Origin: Pirellulales bacterium
Lineage (GTDB): Bacteria > Planctomycetota > Planctomycetia > Pirellulales > JAIMBC01
Reading direction: 5' to 3'
Assembly (NCBI GenBank): GCA_023511675.1
Contig: JAIMBC010000004.1
Coordinates: 1 to 55,401, forward strand
DNA: 55,401 bases
Of the stretch, positions 26,117 to 35,768 are shown piece by piece. A program made the translations under genes and the position numbers. The notes beneath the pieces were generated by a model. That model was not told where the DNA came from and ran no database searches. It saw only the letters and a program-made list of their open reading frames with translations. The first letter of the stretch is position 1; every line of letters starts with the position of its first letter.

Positions 26117-26545
26117 ATGCAGGCAGCAGAAGACCCCCGGCCACAGGCGAGGCGCGCTCCGCCCGCCTCGCGCCTGCTGCTCGATATTGGCGGAGAAGGC
26201 CGCTATCGTGGCGCCTGGAATCTGAATCCCCGCCGCTGGCGAACCTGCGGGCCGCTGCGCGGGCACCCTATCCCCAACTGGCTTCCCGGTCGGGCAGAGT
26301 GCATTCCTCTGCCAGCCGGCTCGGTGCAGACCATCATTGTGGAGCGGACACCCTTGCGGCCCGCCGCCTTGTGGGAGATCCGCCGTGTTGCCGCGCCCGG
26401 CGCACGCGTCCTGCTGCGGCATGCCTGGTGCCCCGGCAGTGAACCCCACCGGCTGGCCAGAGAAATCCTCGGCCCGCCGCTACACGTCAGCCTACGTGTC
26501 ATGACGATGCTGGTCATCCAGCAATCTGTGTTTCGCCTGCCGTAG
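26117..26545 (+). CDS. small methyltransferase-like protein
   Basis: A 142-residue protein that resembles part of a SAM-dependent methyltransferase: L-L-L-D-I-G-G-E-G-R-Y-R-G-A-W-N-L-N-P as a degenerate nucleotide-binding loop, I-P-L-P-A-G-S-V-Q-T-I-I-V-E as the acidic strand 4 region, and L-W-E-I-R-R-V-A-A-P-G-A-R-V-L-L-R as the strand 5 region. The loop lacks the usual G-x-G-x-G, and the protein is far shorter than normal, so binding of SAM is doubtful. The ATG at 26117 lies 10 bases after the DUF1501 gene; the start is uncertain. Confidence 0.5.
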   Translation: MQAAEDPRPQARRAPPASRLLLDIGGEGRYRGAWNLNPRRWRTCGPLRGHPIPNWLPGRAECIPLPAGSVQTIIVERTPLRPAALWEIRRVAAPGARVLLRHAWCPGSEPHRLAREILGPPLHVSLRVMTMLVIQQSVFRLP

Positions 26546-26763
26546 CCGTGCACCACACCGCGCCCGCAAGCCTTGCACCCTGCCGCCGCGTCCTCCCTCT
26601 CCAGCGATCGCTGCCACCTGGTACGATGTGCGACCCATGCCCATGCTGGACCGGCTGCCGCCCGGGGCCTGCATGGCCTGCCCGTACTCGGTGAATCGAG
26701 ATCGCAGCCTGGGGGCGGACAGCCAGCGCACGGCGTTCAGCCATCCTCGGTATGCCGCAAACT

Positions 26764-28029
26764 TCACTCGACCGTGGGCAGCTCTGCGCACAGGACACGC
26801 TCTGCATCGCGGGCATACACGTGCCTGCCGGCATAGGCGGGGTGGACCCACGTCGGTCCGACGAGTGAGGTACGCGCCAGTTCTGCGTACCCTGTGGGTG
26901 CAAAGCGAGCGAGGATTAACTCGCCGTTGGCGTTGAGTACCAACACCTGGTCCTCGTGCCCTGTCCACACCAGGGTGGCCTGGGGATTGCGGTCGCGCGG
27001 CGTCATGCGGTGCCGGTCGTCCCAGAGTTTGCGGCCCGTGGCCAATTCAAAGCAGGTCAGTCCGAGCCCCTTGTCGAGGAGATAGACGTGGCCTTCGCGG
27101 TAGAGGGGTTGAGACATCAGGCCGCGCAGCTTCTTGTCGTCCTCCCAGCGCAGCTCGGCCTGTTGAGGTGCGTCGCCCAGATCGATCGCTTTGGCTCCCT
27201 CCCAATAGCCGCTGACAAAGATCATACCCTCGGCGTGGATGGGCGTGGCAATGGAAACGCCGTAGGTAACGGGGTAGGGGATCTGCCATTGCATGAGGCC
27301 GGAATCCGGGTCGAGCCCCAGCACGTGCTGGGGCGTCCAGGCCACGAGCTGGCTGCCGCTGCCGCGCGGAATGATGATGGGCGTGGCATAGCCTGCCGGA
27401 TCGGCACCGGATCGCCACACCTCTCGGCCCGTGCGGCAGTCGAGTGCCAGCAAACAACCATCAGGCTGTGCCGCTACGTGGAGGATGACCAGATCCTTCC
27501 AAATCACCGGACTGGCGGCAAAGCCCCATTCGGGCACCACGGCCCCCCACTCGCGCCGCGCATCATACTGCCAGCGGAGAGTACCGCTCTTGGCATCGAA
27601 GCAACTGATGTGTCCTACCGCTCCCAGGGTATAGACCGAACCGTCGTGCACGGTGGGAGCGGCACGCGGGCCGTTGCCGTAGTCGAGCTTCTCATAGTCC
27701 GCGTGATATGCCTGTTGCCACAGTACCTGGCCGCTGGAGGCATCTCGGCAGACCAGCCTCTCTACCTGCTCCGGCTCGGTCAGCCGATCAAAGACATACA
27801 ACCGGCCGTCCGCTACCACCAGGCCGGCATAGCCGCCGCCGCATGCTGCGCTCCAAGAGACGCGCAGCCCCTCTGCCGGCCAGGTCTCACGCAGCCGCGG
27901 CCCCTGCCACGTGCCGTCTCCACGAGGCCCCCGCCAGCGCGGCCAATCCTCTGCGGCCGCCAGGGCAGACCAGCACAACCAGCACAGCCAAGGCGCGGCC
28001 GCCAGGCATCTCGCTCGCCAGATGCTCAT
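26764..28029 (-). CDS. exported PQQ-like beta-propeller (BamB-like) protein
   Basis: A 421-residue exported protein. A signal peptide (A-A-P-W-L-C-W-L-C-W-S-A-L-A-A-A) leads into D-W-P-R-W-R-G-P-R-G-D-G, a common planctomycete opening, and then PQQ-type propeller blades with repeated D-x-x-S-G-x-x-L-W and D-x-x-T-G-x-x-x-W patterns (for example D-A-S-S-G-Q-V-L-W-Q, D-A-K-S-G-T-L-R-W-Q and D-C-R-T-G-R-E-V-W-R). Start ATG 28029 has AGGAG eight bases upstream, better than an upstream ATG at 28062. It is probably a protein-binding or outer-envelope scaffold rather than a real quinoprotein, since no cofactor-specific residues are recognisable. Confidence 0.88.
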   Translation of the reverse strand: MSIWRARCLAAAPWLCWLCWSALAAAEDWPRWRGPRGDGTWQGPRLRETWPAEGLRVSWSAACGGGYAGLVVADGRLYVFDRLTEPEQVERLVCRDASSGQVLWQQAYHADYEKLDYGNGPRAAPTVHDGSVYTLGAVGHISCFDAKSGTLRWQYDARREWGAVVPEWGFAASPVIWKDLVILHVAAQPDGCLLALDCRTGREVWRSGADPAGYATPIIIPRGSGSQLVAWTPQHVLGLDPDSGLMQWQIPYPVTYGVSIATPIHAEGMIFVSGYWEGAKAIDLGDAPQQAELRWEDDKKLRGLMSQPLYREGHVYLLDKGLGLTCFELATGRKLWDDRHRMTPRDRNPQATLVWTGHEDQVLVLNANGELILARFAPTGYAELARTSLVGPTWVHPAYAGRHVYARDAERVLCAELPTVE

Positions 28030-28562
28030 CTCGATTCTCGAATCTCCTGCATTGCGCCGCATCTGTTACGCGCCACGGGCGGCGCATGCCAAAACTCCGC
28101 ACCTTGCCTGCCGTCGCGTGCGGCGGCAGCCCGCACGAGATCTGACAACCAAACTAGCAGTACAGCGTGCGTCCTCGTCGCCGGCCATCATACGCGCAAA
28201 TCCTGCCAGGGCAAGACGCTGCGGGCCACACAAATACGTTGCGCGGCCCCTCCGAGCGCACAGGCAGTTCTTCGTGTGCGGAGCCAGCAACCGCGTGGGG
28301 CCATCCGCTGGGACGGGGGTTCGCACCGTGGCGATGACGATGGTGCAAACAATTGCACGGTCCATCCCAGGGGATGACGGTTCCAGGCTCGTGCCGTCCC
28401 TGTGCGGGCCGCTTGGCCAGCAGGAGATGGTTGTGGGACTCAGTGCCCGCGAGACGTGGCAAGGGTCCTGCCAGTGCCGGCTCTGTGTGGGCGTGATCTG
28501 CTTTCGGGCCGTTGGGCAGCTTTGCCAGTCTGGGCGTGTAGCCTCGGCCATCGGCCGGGAGA
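28030..28562. other. intergenic region between fliS and the propeller gene
   Basis: 533 bases, both neighbours on the minus strand. Open frames here lack conserved features, have implausible composition and cross into fliS in other frames. No RNA gene recognised; it should contain the promoter of the propeller gene and the end of the flagellar operon. Confidence 0.4.
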
Positions 28563-29171
28563 CTAACCAGTTGCCGAGAAGCGCGTTGCGCCCGGCATGT
28601 CGTAGGCCGAGAACGGCGCCGCACGCGGGCTGGGCTGGGGGTGAGCCGCGGCCACGTGGGGTGTTGGTATGGATGGCGTCTGGGCAGGCCCTGAGGAAGG
28701 TGGAGGGAGAGTTTGGGGAACGGCGGAGGTGGCGGCGGCCACCTCGGCGGGCTCTGGTCCTTGAGGGCTGCTGGACGCGGCCGGCGCCTGGTCCTCTGCA
28801 AGTTGCCGACACACCATCCGCCAGGTCTCGGCCTCGATGCGCAGGACGCGCAGCGCATCTTCCAGGCGTGCTGCGTCGCGGCGCACATGTGCGTCTACCA
28901 GGGCGCGAAACACGAACACATACAGTGCGGCCACGTTGCGCACCAGTTCCGAGCTGGCGTCCGGCTTGAGCGCCCCAAGCAACTCCCCGATCACGTCCTG
29001 GGCACGCAAGATCAGCTCGCCCCCCTCCTCGGTGCGTCCCTCGCTCCAGGAGGTGCGTGCCCGAGTGATGTACCTGATGGCGGCCTCGATCAGCATCAGC
29101 CGCAGCTTTTGCGGCGGCGCGGTAAGGACTTCTGTTGCCAAATAGTCACGATTGTGCAGATGTGCGGCCAT
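28563..29171 (-). CDS. fliS: flagellar export chaperone FliS with Pro-rich tail
   Basis: A 202-residue protein whose first 125 residues match FliS: Y-L-A-T-E-V-L-T-A-P-P-Q-K-L-R-L-M-L-I-E-A then helical segments with R-A-Q-D-V-I-G-E-L-L-G-A-L and V-A-A-L-Y-V-F-V-F-R-A-L. FliS binds the flagellin C-terminus in the cytoplasm and keeps it unfolded for export. The last 75 residues are Pro/Ala/Ser-rich and beyond the normal FliS length (about 130). It follows fliD by 36 bases, the usual gene order. Confidence 0.87.
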   Translation of the reverse strand: MAAHLHNRDYLATEVLTAPPQKLRLMLIEAAIRYITRARTSWSEGRTEEGGELILRAQDVIGELLGALKPDASSELVRNVAALYVFVFRALVDAHVRRDAARLEDALRVLRIEAETWRMVCRQLAEDQAPAASSSPQGPEPAEVAAATSAVPQTLPPPSSGPAQTPSIPTPHVAAAHPQPSPRAAPFSAYDMPGATRFSATG

Positions 29172-29207
29172 GGCAAATCCCAGTACCCAACAGATACGAG
29201 TGTGAAT

Positions 29208-31985
29208 TCAGACGCGCAGGGTTCGACGTGTGTTGAACGAGTCGGCAAGCTGTTGCAGGCTAGCCAGTGCGGACTGCGTGCTCTGCATGCGCGCGACGGC
29301 CAGTTCGGCACGCTGAAATCCTCGGAGCAGCCGCTGCCGCGCAGCCTCCAGCCGCTCGTCCATGAAGGCCAGTCGAGCTTCATTTTGCTGGATGGTCTGG
29401 CCGAGGGCTGCCGCCCGGTTGACCAGCAGGGAGTTCCCTGCTGCCACGAGAGAGTCCAGCACTTGCTTGAAGCGATCGCTCGCGCCGGTGGCGGGTGTGG
29501 CCAAAAGCTGTTTGACTGCCTCGGCGTTGCGGGCAAACTCGGTCTTGAGCCGTGTGGCATCGAGGGCCAGTTCGCCCTTATCATTCAGGCTCAATCCCAC
29601 GTTTTCCAGCGTGGTGAGGCTGCCGCTGCCGATGCGGCCTGCCAGCAGCCGCACCAGGTCGCTTTCCACGCGCAGCAATGCCGCGTCGCCCTGAAGCAGG
29701 GCCGAGGTGTTGGTGGTGGCGTCGTAGGCTGTCAGCTCCTTGAGCTTGGCGCGCAGGCGGTTGTAGGTATCGACCATGGCCTGCAAGGCGTCCACCAGCG
29801 GCTTGTCCTCCCTGTTTACCGTCACGGTGATGGGCGTGCCGGTTGCCTGTTTGACCTCTAACGACAGGCCGGGCAGTACTTCGGCGAACTGATTGGTGGC
29901 AGAGGCGAGCAGCAGGCCCTGTGCGTTCGAGTTGGGTGTGCCGAACAGCAGCAGGGCGTCGCGGGCGGCGGCGGTTTCGGTGAAGGAGAGGCCGGTGATG
30001 GAGCTGTCGATGCTCAGTGCGGCCGCCAGGCCGGTGCGCGGGCTGGAGAGTGCCAGGCGGTACGGCGTGACGGGCGAGCCGTCGTTGATCACGGTGGCGG
30101 AAACGCCGAGCGCGGCGGCGTTGATCTTCTCGACCAGTGTATTGAGCGAGTCGGCGGCGTTGAGGGCGATCTGCAACGTTGTCGAGCCGTCGATGACCCA
30201 CGTGGGCGTGCCCTCGATATCGACTTGCACGGGGGCATTGAGCAGGCGAAGGTCTCTCGCGGTGGTGCTGTTGCCTTCGCTGACAGTGAGGTTCTGTGAT
30301 CCGTGGGCCGTATCGACCAGGGCAATGCCGTCGCCGGCGTCGTTGATACGGGCATCAATGGCCAGGCCGAGGGACTTGATGGCCTTCAGCACGTCTCCCA
30401 CGGTCTTGTGGCTGCTGGTTACCTGCAGCGTGGCGGAAGCACCCAGTGTATCGGCTATGCGCAGCGTGCCCGTGGCGACGCCAGCCCCAGCGTGCAGGCT
30501 GGCAAGGGGGGTTGCTTCGCTGACGACTTGCCGCCGCAGGTTGCCGCTGTTTTTGCTGGAGACGGCGGCATTGACGGCCAGTTGCAGGCGGTCGGCGGTT
30601 TGGGTCGCGTCGGCGTTGGCGATGACCAGTGGAGCAGCGGTGGAGCCGGTGGTGTCTTCGACGAGGATGCCGTTGCGCGCCGCGTTGACACGTGCGGCAA
30701 GTCCGATGCCGGCGCCGTTGATGGCGGCGATGACATCGTCGAGCGTATCGGCCGTGGCCAGATCGATGGTGGCCTGAGCGCCGCTGCGGTCTTGCAGGTC
30801 GAGCTGGCCGAGGCCGGAGAGGCCCTTGCCGCCATCGAGGCTGGCCAGCAGCGTTGTTTTCAGGCCGGAGAGGAGCCTGCGGCCAGTAATGGTGTTGCCG
30901 GCGGCCGTTGTATTGATCCCCAGGTCGCGCGCGGCGAAGGAGCCGTTGATCTCCTCGACGGCGAAGGTGCCGCCGGCGTCCGTCGTCAGATCTTCCAGCA
31001 CCAGCCGCTGAGATTCGGCATCATAGCTGGCGCGGAGGCGCGCAGGATCGGCCTGGTTGAGCGTGGCGAGGACGTCGCCCAGGGTTCGCTCTGGCGTGGG
31101 AGGGGATTCCGAGCCGGAGGCGGTCCGGTGGAAGTCGATCTCCAGCGGCGTGCTGTTGTTGCGGAAGGTGATCCGCAGATCCGCCAGCAGTGGGTCGAAG
31201 CGAGTGCCGCGGCCGTCGGTGAGTGCGGTGAGGGGCAGCAGATCGAACAGGCGCAGCACGTTCTCGCCCGTGGCCTGGCTGGCTGCCACATTGATGCCGG
31301 CCAGCCCCAGGGAGGCCGCCGTGGTGCCGCCATCGACTTCCTGCACGCTCAGGTTGGCCGAAGACTGGCCTGTGAGATCGAGCAGCCGGATGCGCCCTGC
31401 GACGGTCTCAGCACGCACGTTGATGGCGGTCTGGCTGTTAATAGCACGCAGCACGTCGTCGATATTGCGGGCGGCTGTCAGATCGATTACGGCGCTTGCA
31501 CCAGATCGGTCGGTAATGCGCAGCTTGCCCCGTGCCACACCCTGGCCGCCGTTGAGCAGATCGAGCTGGATGGGCGTATCGACAAATCCGCCAAAGCGCA
31601 GCGACAGCGTGCCCCCGCCCAGTGCCGCGGTGCGGCTGGCCAGCGGCGCGCTTTGCCACTGCTGGGCCTGCGCCTTGGCGAGCGGCGTGAAGGCGTAAGT
31701 CCCCTCCGGAGGTTCTCCCGAAAGCGTGGCGGCCAAGACCGCCGCATCGCTGCTGGAGGCTGCGCGCGCCGTGTACAGGCTTGCTGCGGCCAACCGCGTG
31801 GTCGTGACTTGCAGGGCGATGAGGTTCGCGGTGAGTTGCGTGATGGCCAAACGCTGATCTTCAAGCCGGCGCGTACGCTGCGCTAACAGGTCGCGCGGCC
31901 GCGCCTGAATGGCAATCAGCTTGTTCACCGTCTCTTCGATCGGCAAACCCGTTACCAGGCCTACCGTCGCTTGGATTCGTCCCAT
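29208..31985 (-). CDS. fliD: flagellar filament cap protein FliD, long form
   Basis: A 925-residue filament cap. The N-terminus (G-L-V-T-G-L-P-I-E-E-T-V-N-K-L-I-A-I-Q-A) matches the FliD N-terminal coiled-coil domain, and the C-terminus is again helical. Between them are several flagellin IN-like repeats: G-K-L-R-I-T-D, Q-L-D-L-Q-D-R-S-G-A-Q-A-T-I-D-L and T-L-R-I-A-D-T-L-G-A-S-A each followed by L-x-x-V-I-x-A-I-N-like segments. FliD of E. coli is 468 residues, so the variable exposed region is about doubled. It starts 6 bases after the upstream TPR-glycosyltransferase gene and precedes fliS. Confidence 0.9.
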   Translation of the reverse strand: MGRIQATVGLVTGLPIEETVNKLIAIQARPRDLLAQRTRRLEDQRLAITQLTANLIALQVTTTRLAAASLYTARAASSSDAAVLAATLSGEPPEGTYAFTPLAKAQAQQWQSAPLASRTAALGGGTLSLRFGGFVDTPIQLDLLNGGQGVARGKLRITDRSGASAVIDLTAARNIDDVLRAINSQTAINVRAETVAGRIRLLDLTGQSSANLSVQEVDGGTTAASLGLAGINVAASQATGENVLRLFDLLPLTALTDGRGTRFDPLLADLRITFRNNSTPLEIDFHRTASGSESPPTPERTLGDVLATLNQADPARLRASYDAESQRLVLEDLTTDAGGTFAVEEINGSFAARDLGINTTAAGNTITGRRLLSGLKTTLLASLDGGKGLSGLGQLDLQDRSGAQATIDLATADTLDDVIAAINGAGIGLAARVNAARNGILVEDTTGSTAAPLVIANADATQTADRLQLAVNAAVSSKNSGNLRRQVVSEATPLASLHAGAGVATGTLRIADTLGASATLQVTSSHKTVGDVLKAIKSLGLAIDARINDAGDGIALVDTAHGSQNLTVSEGNSTTARDLRLLNAPVQVDIEGTPTWVIDGSTTLQIALNAADSLNTLVEKINAAALGVSATVINDGSPVTPYRLALSSPRTGLAAALSIDSSITGLSFTETAAARDALLLFGTPNSNAQGLLLASATNQFAEVLPGLSLEVKQATGTPITVTVNREDKPLVDALQAMVDTYNRLRAKLKELTAYDATTNTSALLQGDAALLRVESDLVRLLAGRIGSGSLTTLENVGLSLNDKGELALDATRLKTEFARNAEAVKQLLATPATGASDRFKQVLDSLVAAGNSLLVNRAAALGQTIQQNEARLAFMDERLEAARQRLLRGFQRAELAVARMQSTQSALASLQQLADSFNTRRTLRV

Positions 31986-31991
31986 CCCTCG

Positions 31992-34900
31992 TCAACCGAC
32001 CAAGGCGCTATTCTCGTCGACGCACCACATGCTCTGCCGCTTCGCTCGTGGATCGGCCCACCGAGCCGACAGCTTGAGCAACTCTTCACCAACCCGCACA
32101 AACAGACCTCGCCAGTCGCCCGGCGCCGGCTGCCTGAACAATAGCACGCTGGCGTACCAGCCAGAGTCCTGACCATGTAGAGGCCAACGCCAGCCGCCCC
32201 TGTGCGGCAACAAGTTCCACGTCGGCACGCCCAGCGCGCCAGCCAGGTGGACGCCCGCATTCCCGACAGACACCACCAGATCCAGGGCGGCGATCAAAGC
32301 TGCCCAGCCGTCCACTTCGCGCATCGGATTGAGGTCGGGCCACCAATGGATCGGTACCCCCAGCCGTTCGCTTAAGTCCGCGACCTCGTCCGGGGTGGCA
32401 TCGTACTGCAAGCAAACGTAGTGCACGCCGGGTACGCTGAGGATGGGTCGCCAATCTTCCAGGGCTGTGGAACGCAGTTTTCGATCGACGGCCTTCCAGC
32501 CGCCGCGCCATCCGATGCCGACCTTTAGGCCCGGTCCCAATGCGCACAGCCGCTGCTGCCAGACGTGCAGCCGCCGCGGGTCCGCATGCAGCAGGCGGTG
32601 CTGGCGGGGGAAGCTCTCCCAGCTTGGCCGTAGAAAGCGCGGCAGGCTTCCGGCGGGGATCTGCACGTCGATGGCCGGCTCGCGCGGGCCGGACCACTCG
32701 TGTTCGCTGCCGCGGGGGATCGCCAGCACGGTGGAAGACGGAAAGGACCTGGCAAAGATGGCGCGGAGGCGGGGATCGCAGGCGATCACGACGTGACGCG
32801 CCGCCGCGATCACGTCCGGGTAACAGGTGGCGAACATGATCTCATCCCCCAGCCCCTGCTCCCCGTGGACAAGCAACGTCTTGTTGTCCAGCGGCTCGCC
32901 CTGCCAGAGAGGTGCCGTAAGCCGGGCGCGCGGCAAGGCGGAGTGCTGGCACTTCCAACGCCATTCATACTCCTCCCAGCCTTCGCGATATCTGCCAAGC
33001 TGCAACAGCGTCATCGCTCGATTGGCGTGCGCCAAGGGATAGTCTGGCCAGATGTCGAGGGCCTGGTCATAGCATGCAAGCGCCTCCGCGTCCTGGCCCA
33101 GACGTGCCAGCGCGAATCCCAGATTGGCGAGCACTTCGGGTGCCCGCGGTCGCTGCTTTAGCGCCTGCTGGTAGCAGGCGACGGCCTCGGCAAGCTGCCC
33201 GGCACTGTCGTACAAGCCTGCCAGGTTGGCAAGAATCTCGAATGAGTGTGGAGCCAGTTCACGTGCGCGCCGGCCACAGGCCAGCGCCTCGTCGAGGCGA
33301 TCCATGGCACGCAGCGCCATGGCCTTGTGGTTCCATGCCGCAGGCCGGTTGGGGACACAGCGGAGTGCCGCGTCCAGATAGCTACACGCCTCTGCGGGCC
33401 GGCCCTGCTCGATCAAGAACGCACCCAGCTCTTCCAGCGTGGGGACATGCATTGGTGCCAGCTCGAGTGCACGGCGCAGGCAACGCTCCGCATCTTCGGC
33501 TTGGCCGGCGGCGCGCAGGGTTTGCCCAAGGTTCAACCAGCACTCCACCCTATTCGGATCCTGCGCGCAGGCCCGCTGCAACATGGCCAGCGAATCATCG
33601 AGCTTGCCTTGCAGCCGGTAGACTGCCCCGAGGTTGATGTACGCCTCGATCAGGCCATCCTCCAGCCGCAGTGCCAGGTGGAAGGACTCAGCGGCCTCCT
33701 CCAGCCGGCCGGCGTCCAGCAGGGCCGAACCCAGGTTGTAATGAATCACCGCCGCTTGCGGCGCGATCGCCGCCGCACGCCGCAGCGACGCAACCGCGGC
33801 CTGCACACGGCCCGTCTGGCGCAACAGCACGCCCAGTAAATGCAGCGCATCCGGATGGCGGGGCGCAATGCGTAGCACAGCGCGATACACCGCCTCCGCA
33901 CGCTCGAACTCCGCTTGCCGATGCCAGCCGATGGCCGCCGCCATAGCCTCCCCCACGGCCTGTTCGCTGGGTACTTCCAGCGCCGTCAACCAGCGCTGTA
34001 CGTCCGCATCGACAGGGGGCTTGTGCAGGCACGCTTCCTGATGGGGTGCCTGTGGGGCAGAAACCGCGCCGTTGGTACCTGCCTGCGCAGCCGCCGGCTG
34101 CGGATCACCACCATTGTTCGCTGACCCTGGTAGAGGATACGTCCTGGTAGACAGCTCCTCCGCACGCCCCCCCTCCGGCCGAAAGTGTGCCCCGAGAAGC
34201 TGCCCGTGCAGCTTCCCAGCTATCTCGACAGACGCCGCACGCACTCCAGTAGCTTGCTGCTTGGAGAGCCTCAGCCTCTCACACACGGCCCCGGCTGCCC
34301 GAGAGAGGACTGCCTCCCACGGCTCTCCACGGGCTTGCCGCAACAGTTCCACGCTGCGATACCACAGGCACTCGCTGCCCTCTTGAAGCCAGCGCCAGCT
34401 TGGCGCCACGGGCAAAAGCGCCAGCGTGGGCACGCCCACAGCCCCTGCCAGGTGGACCGTGGCGTTGCCCACAGAAACCACCAGGTCCAGTGCGGCCAGC
34501 AAGGCGGCAAAGCCGTCCAGATCCACCAGCGGGTCGACCTCGGGCAGGTCATGGACCACGTAGCCAAGAGAACGCACCGCCTCGAGATCGGGTGTCGCGT
34601 CGCCGTATTGCAGATTTATGAAGCAAAGCCCTGGCAGGCCCAGCACTTCTCGCCAGCGAACGAGCGCAATGGAGCGGCGGCGGCTTTCGGCCGGCTTGCC
34701 GCCCGCCAGCCAGGAAAGCCCCACGTAGGGGCCCGGCCCCAGCCGAGCAAGCTGTTGCCGCCAGTGCTCTACCTGACGGGGATCAGGGACCAGGTAGCGT
34801 GCACGCCGCGGAAAGGCGTCGCGGCGGCGGCGAAAGTGCAAGGGCAGGCTGCCGGCCGGGACCTGCACGTCGATCCGTTCCGGCAAGTTTGGCGGAAGAT

Positions 34901-35768
34901 AGTCGTTCCGTCTCTGCCAGGCGTAGACCCCCGCAGTGGGAAACGACCGGGCGAACAAGGTTGCCAGCCGCGGCTCGCACACCAGGACCACCCGCTCGGC
35001 GCAGCGGATAGCGTCTTCGAGGCATGAAGCAAAGAGGATCTCGTCCCCAATGCCCTGCTCGGGATGCACCAGCAGCGTCTTGCCTTCCAATGGCTCGCCC
35101 TGCCAGCGCGGCTGGGGATAAAGGTCGTGATGCACCTGAGAGGCGGCCACGCGCAGCTCGAAATCGGGCCAGCCGCGTTCAAAGTCTCCCGTCAGCAAGC
35201 GGCACACGGCCAGGTTCCACCGCGCCACCAGATGATCAGGCGCCAGGGCCGCAGCGCGTTCGTAATGCTCGATCGCTCGCCACGGCTCGCCCAGTTCGGC
35301 ATATGCGTGGCCCAGATTGTACTGGGCGATGGGGCACTGTGGGTCAAGCTCGACGGCCCGTTGCGCCGCAGGCAGGGCCTCCTCATAGCGCTCCAGGTCT
35401 TGCAGCACGGCCGTCAAATTGGTCCATGCCGGCTGGAACTGGGGAACGAGAGCTACCGCGCGCTGGTATTCCCACAGCGCCTCTTGCAACCGGCCCAGCT
35501 TGCGCAGGATGCCCGCGCGCGTGAACCGCAAGATGCCATTTCCCTCGGCCGCCGCCACGGCTCGATCGAGCCAGCCCAAAGCCTCCTCATGCCTGCCCTG
35601 CTGCTGGGCCGCCAGCCCAGCCAGTTGCAGCGCCGCGGGATGCTCGGGGGCTTGCGATAAGATGGCGCGACACAGCTCCTGGACTCGCTGGAACGCTCCC
35701 GCCTCCAGTGCGGCCCGTGCCTCGGCCTGCCAGACAGTAAGCTGGTCGGCTGCCGATGCCTGCGTCAT
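31992..35768 (-). CDS. TPR protein with two glycosyltransferase-like domains
   Basis: A 1258-residue cytoplasmic protein made of two tandem TPR plus glycosyltransferase-like units. Residues 1-215 are TPRs (A-x-x-x-x-P-x-x-x-x-A-x-x-x-L-G pattern); 225-500 carry L-V-H-P-E-Q-G-I-G-D-E-I-L-F-A-S-C and V-S-V-G-N-A-T-V-H-L-A-G-A-V-G; a linker and a second TPR block (about 600-950) follow; the second domain has L-V-H-G-E-Q-G-L-G-D-E-I-M-F-A and S-V-G-N-A-G-V-H-L-A-G-A-L-G. The domain resembles GT9/GT41-like enzymes found next to flagellin genes. Start ATG overlaps the upstream gene stop; fliD follows after 6 bases. Flagellin glycosylation is a contextual inference. Confidence 0.85.
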   Translation of the reverse strand: MTQASAADQLTVWQAEARAALEAGAFQRVQELCRAILSQAPEHPAALQLAGLAAQQQGRHEEALGWLDRAVAAAEGNGILRFTRAGILRKLGRLQEALWEYQRAVALVPQFQPAWTNLTAVLQDLERYEEALPAAQRAVELDPQCPIAQYNLGHAYAELGEPWRAIEHYERAAALAPDHLVARWNLAVCRLLTGDFERGWPDFELRVAASQVHHDLYPQPRWQGEPLEGKTLLVHPEQGIGDEILFASCLEDAIRCAERVVLVCEPRLATLFARSFPTAGVYAWQRRNDYLPPNLPERIDVQVPAGSLPLHFRRRRDAFPRRARYLVPDPRQVEHWRQQLARLGPGPYVGLSWLAGGKPAESRRRSIALVRWREVLGLPGLCFINLQYGDATPDLEAVRSLGYVVHDLPEVDPLVDLDGFAALLAALDLVVSVGNATVHLAGAVGVPTLALLPVAPSWRWLQEGSECLWYRSVELLRQARGEPWEAVLSRAAGAVCERLRLSKQQATGVRAASVEIAGKLHGQLLGAHFRPEGGRAEELSTRTYPLPGSANNGGDPQPAAAQAGTNGAVSAPQAPHQEACLHKPPVDADVQRWLTALEVPSEQAVGEAMAAAIGWHRQAEFERAEAVYRAVLRIAPRHPDALHLLGVLLRQTGRVQAAVASLRRAAAIAPQAAVIHYNLGSALLDAGRLEEAAESFHLALRLEDGLIEAYINLGAVYRLQGKLDDSLAMLQRACAQDPNRVECWLNLGQTLRAAGQAEDAERCLRRALELAPMHVPTLEELGAFLIEQGRPAEACSYLDAALRCVPNRPAAWNHKAMALRAMDRLDEALACGRRARELAPHSFEILANLAGLYDSAGQLAEAVACYQQALKQRPRAPEVLANLGFALARLGQDAEALACYDQALDIWPDYPLAHANRAMTLLQLGRYREGWEEYEWRWKCQHSALPRARLTAPLWQGEPLDNKTLLVHGEQGLGDEIMFATCYPDVIAAARHVVIACDPRLRAIFARSFPSSTVLAIPRGSEHEWSGPREPAIDVQIPAGSLPRFLRPSWESFPRQHRLLHADPRRLHVWQQRLCALGPGLKVGIGWRGGWKAVDRKLRSTALEDWRPILSVPGVHYVCLQYDATPDEVADLSERLGVPIHWWPDLNPMREVDGWAALIAALDLVVSVGNAGVHLAGALGVPTWNLLPHRGGWRWPLHGQDSGWYASVLLFRQPAPGDWRGLFVRVGEELLKLSARWADPRAKRQSMWCVDENSALVG

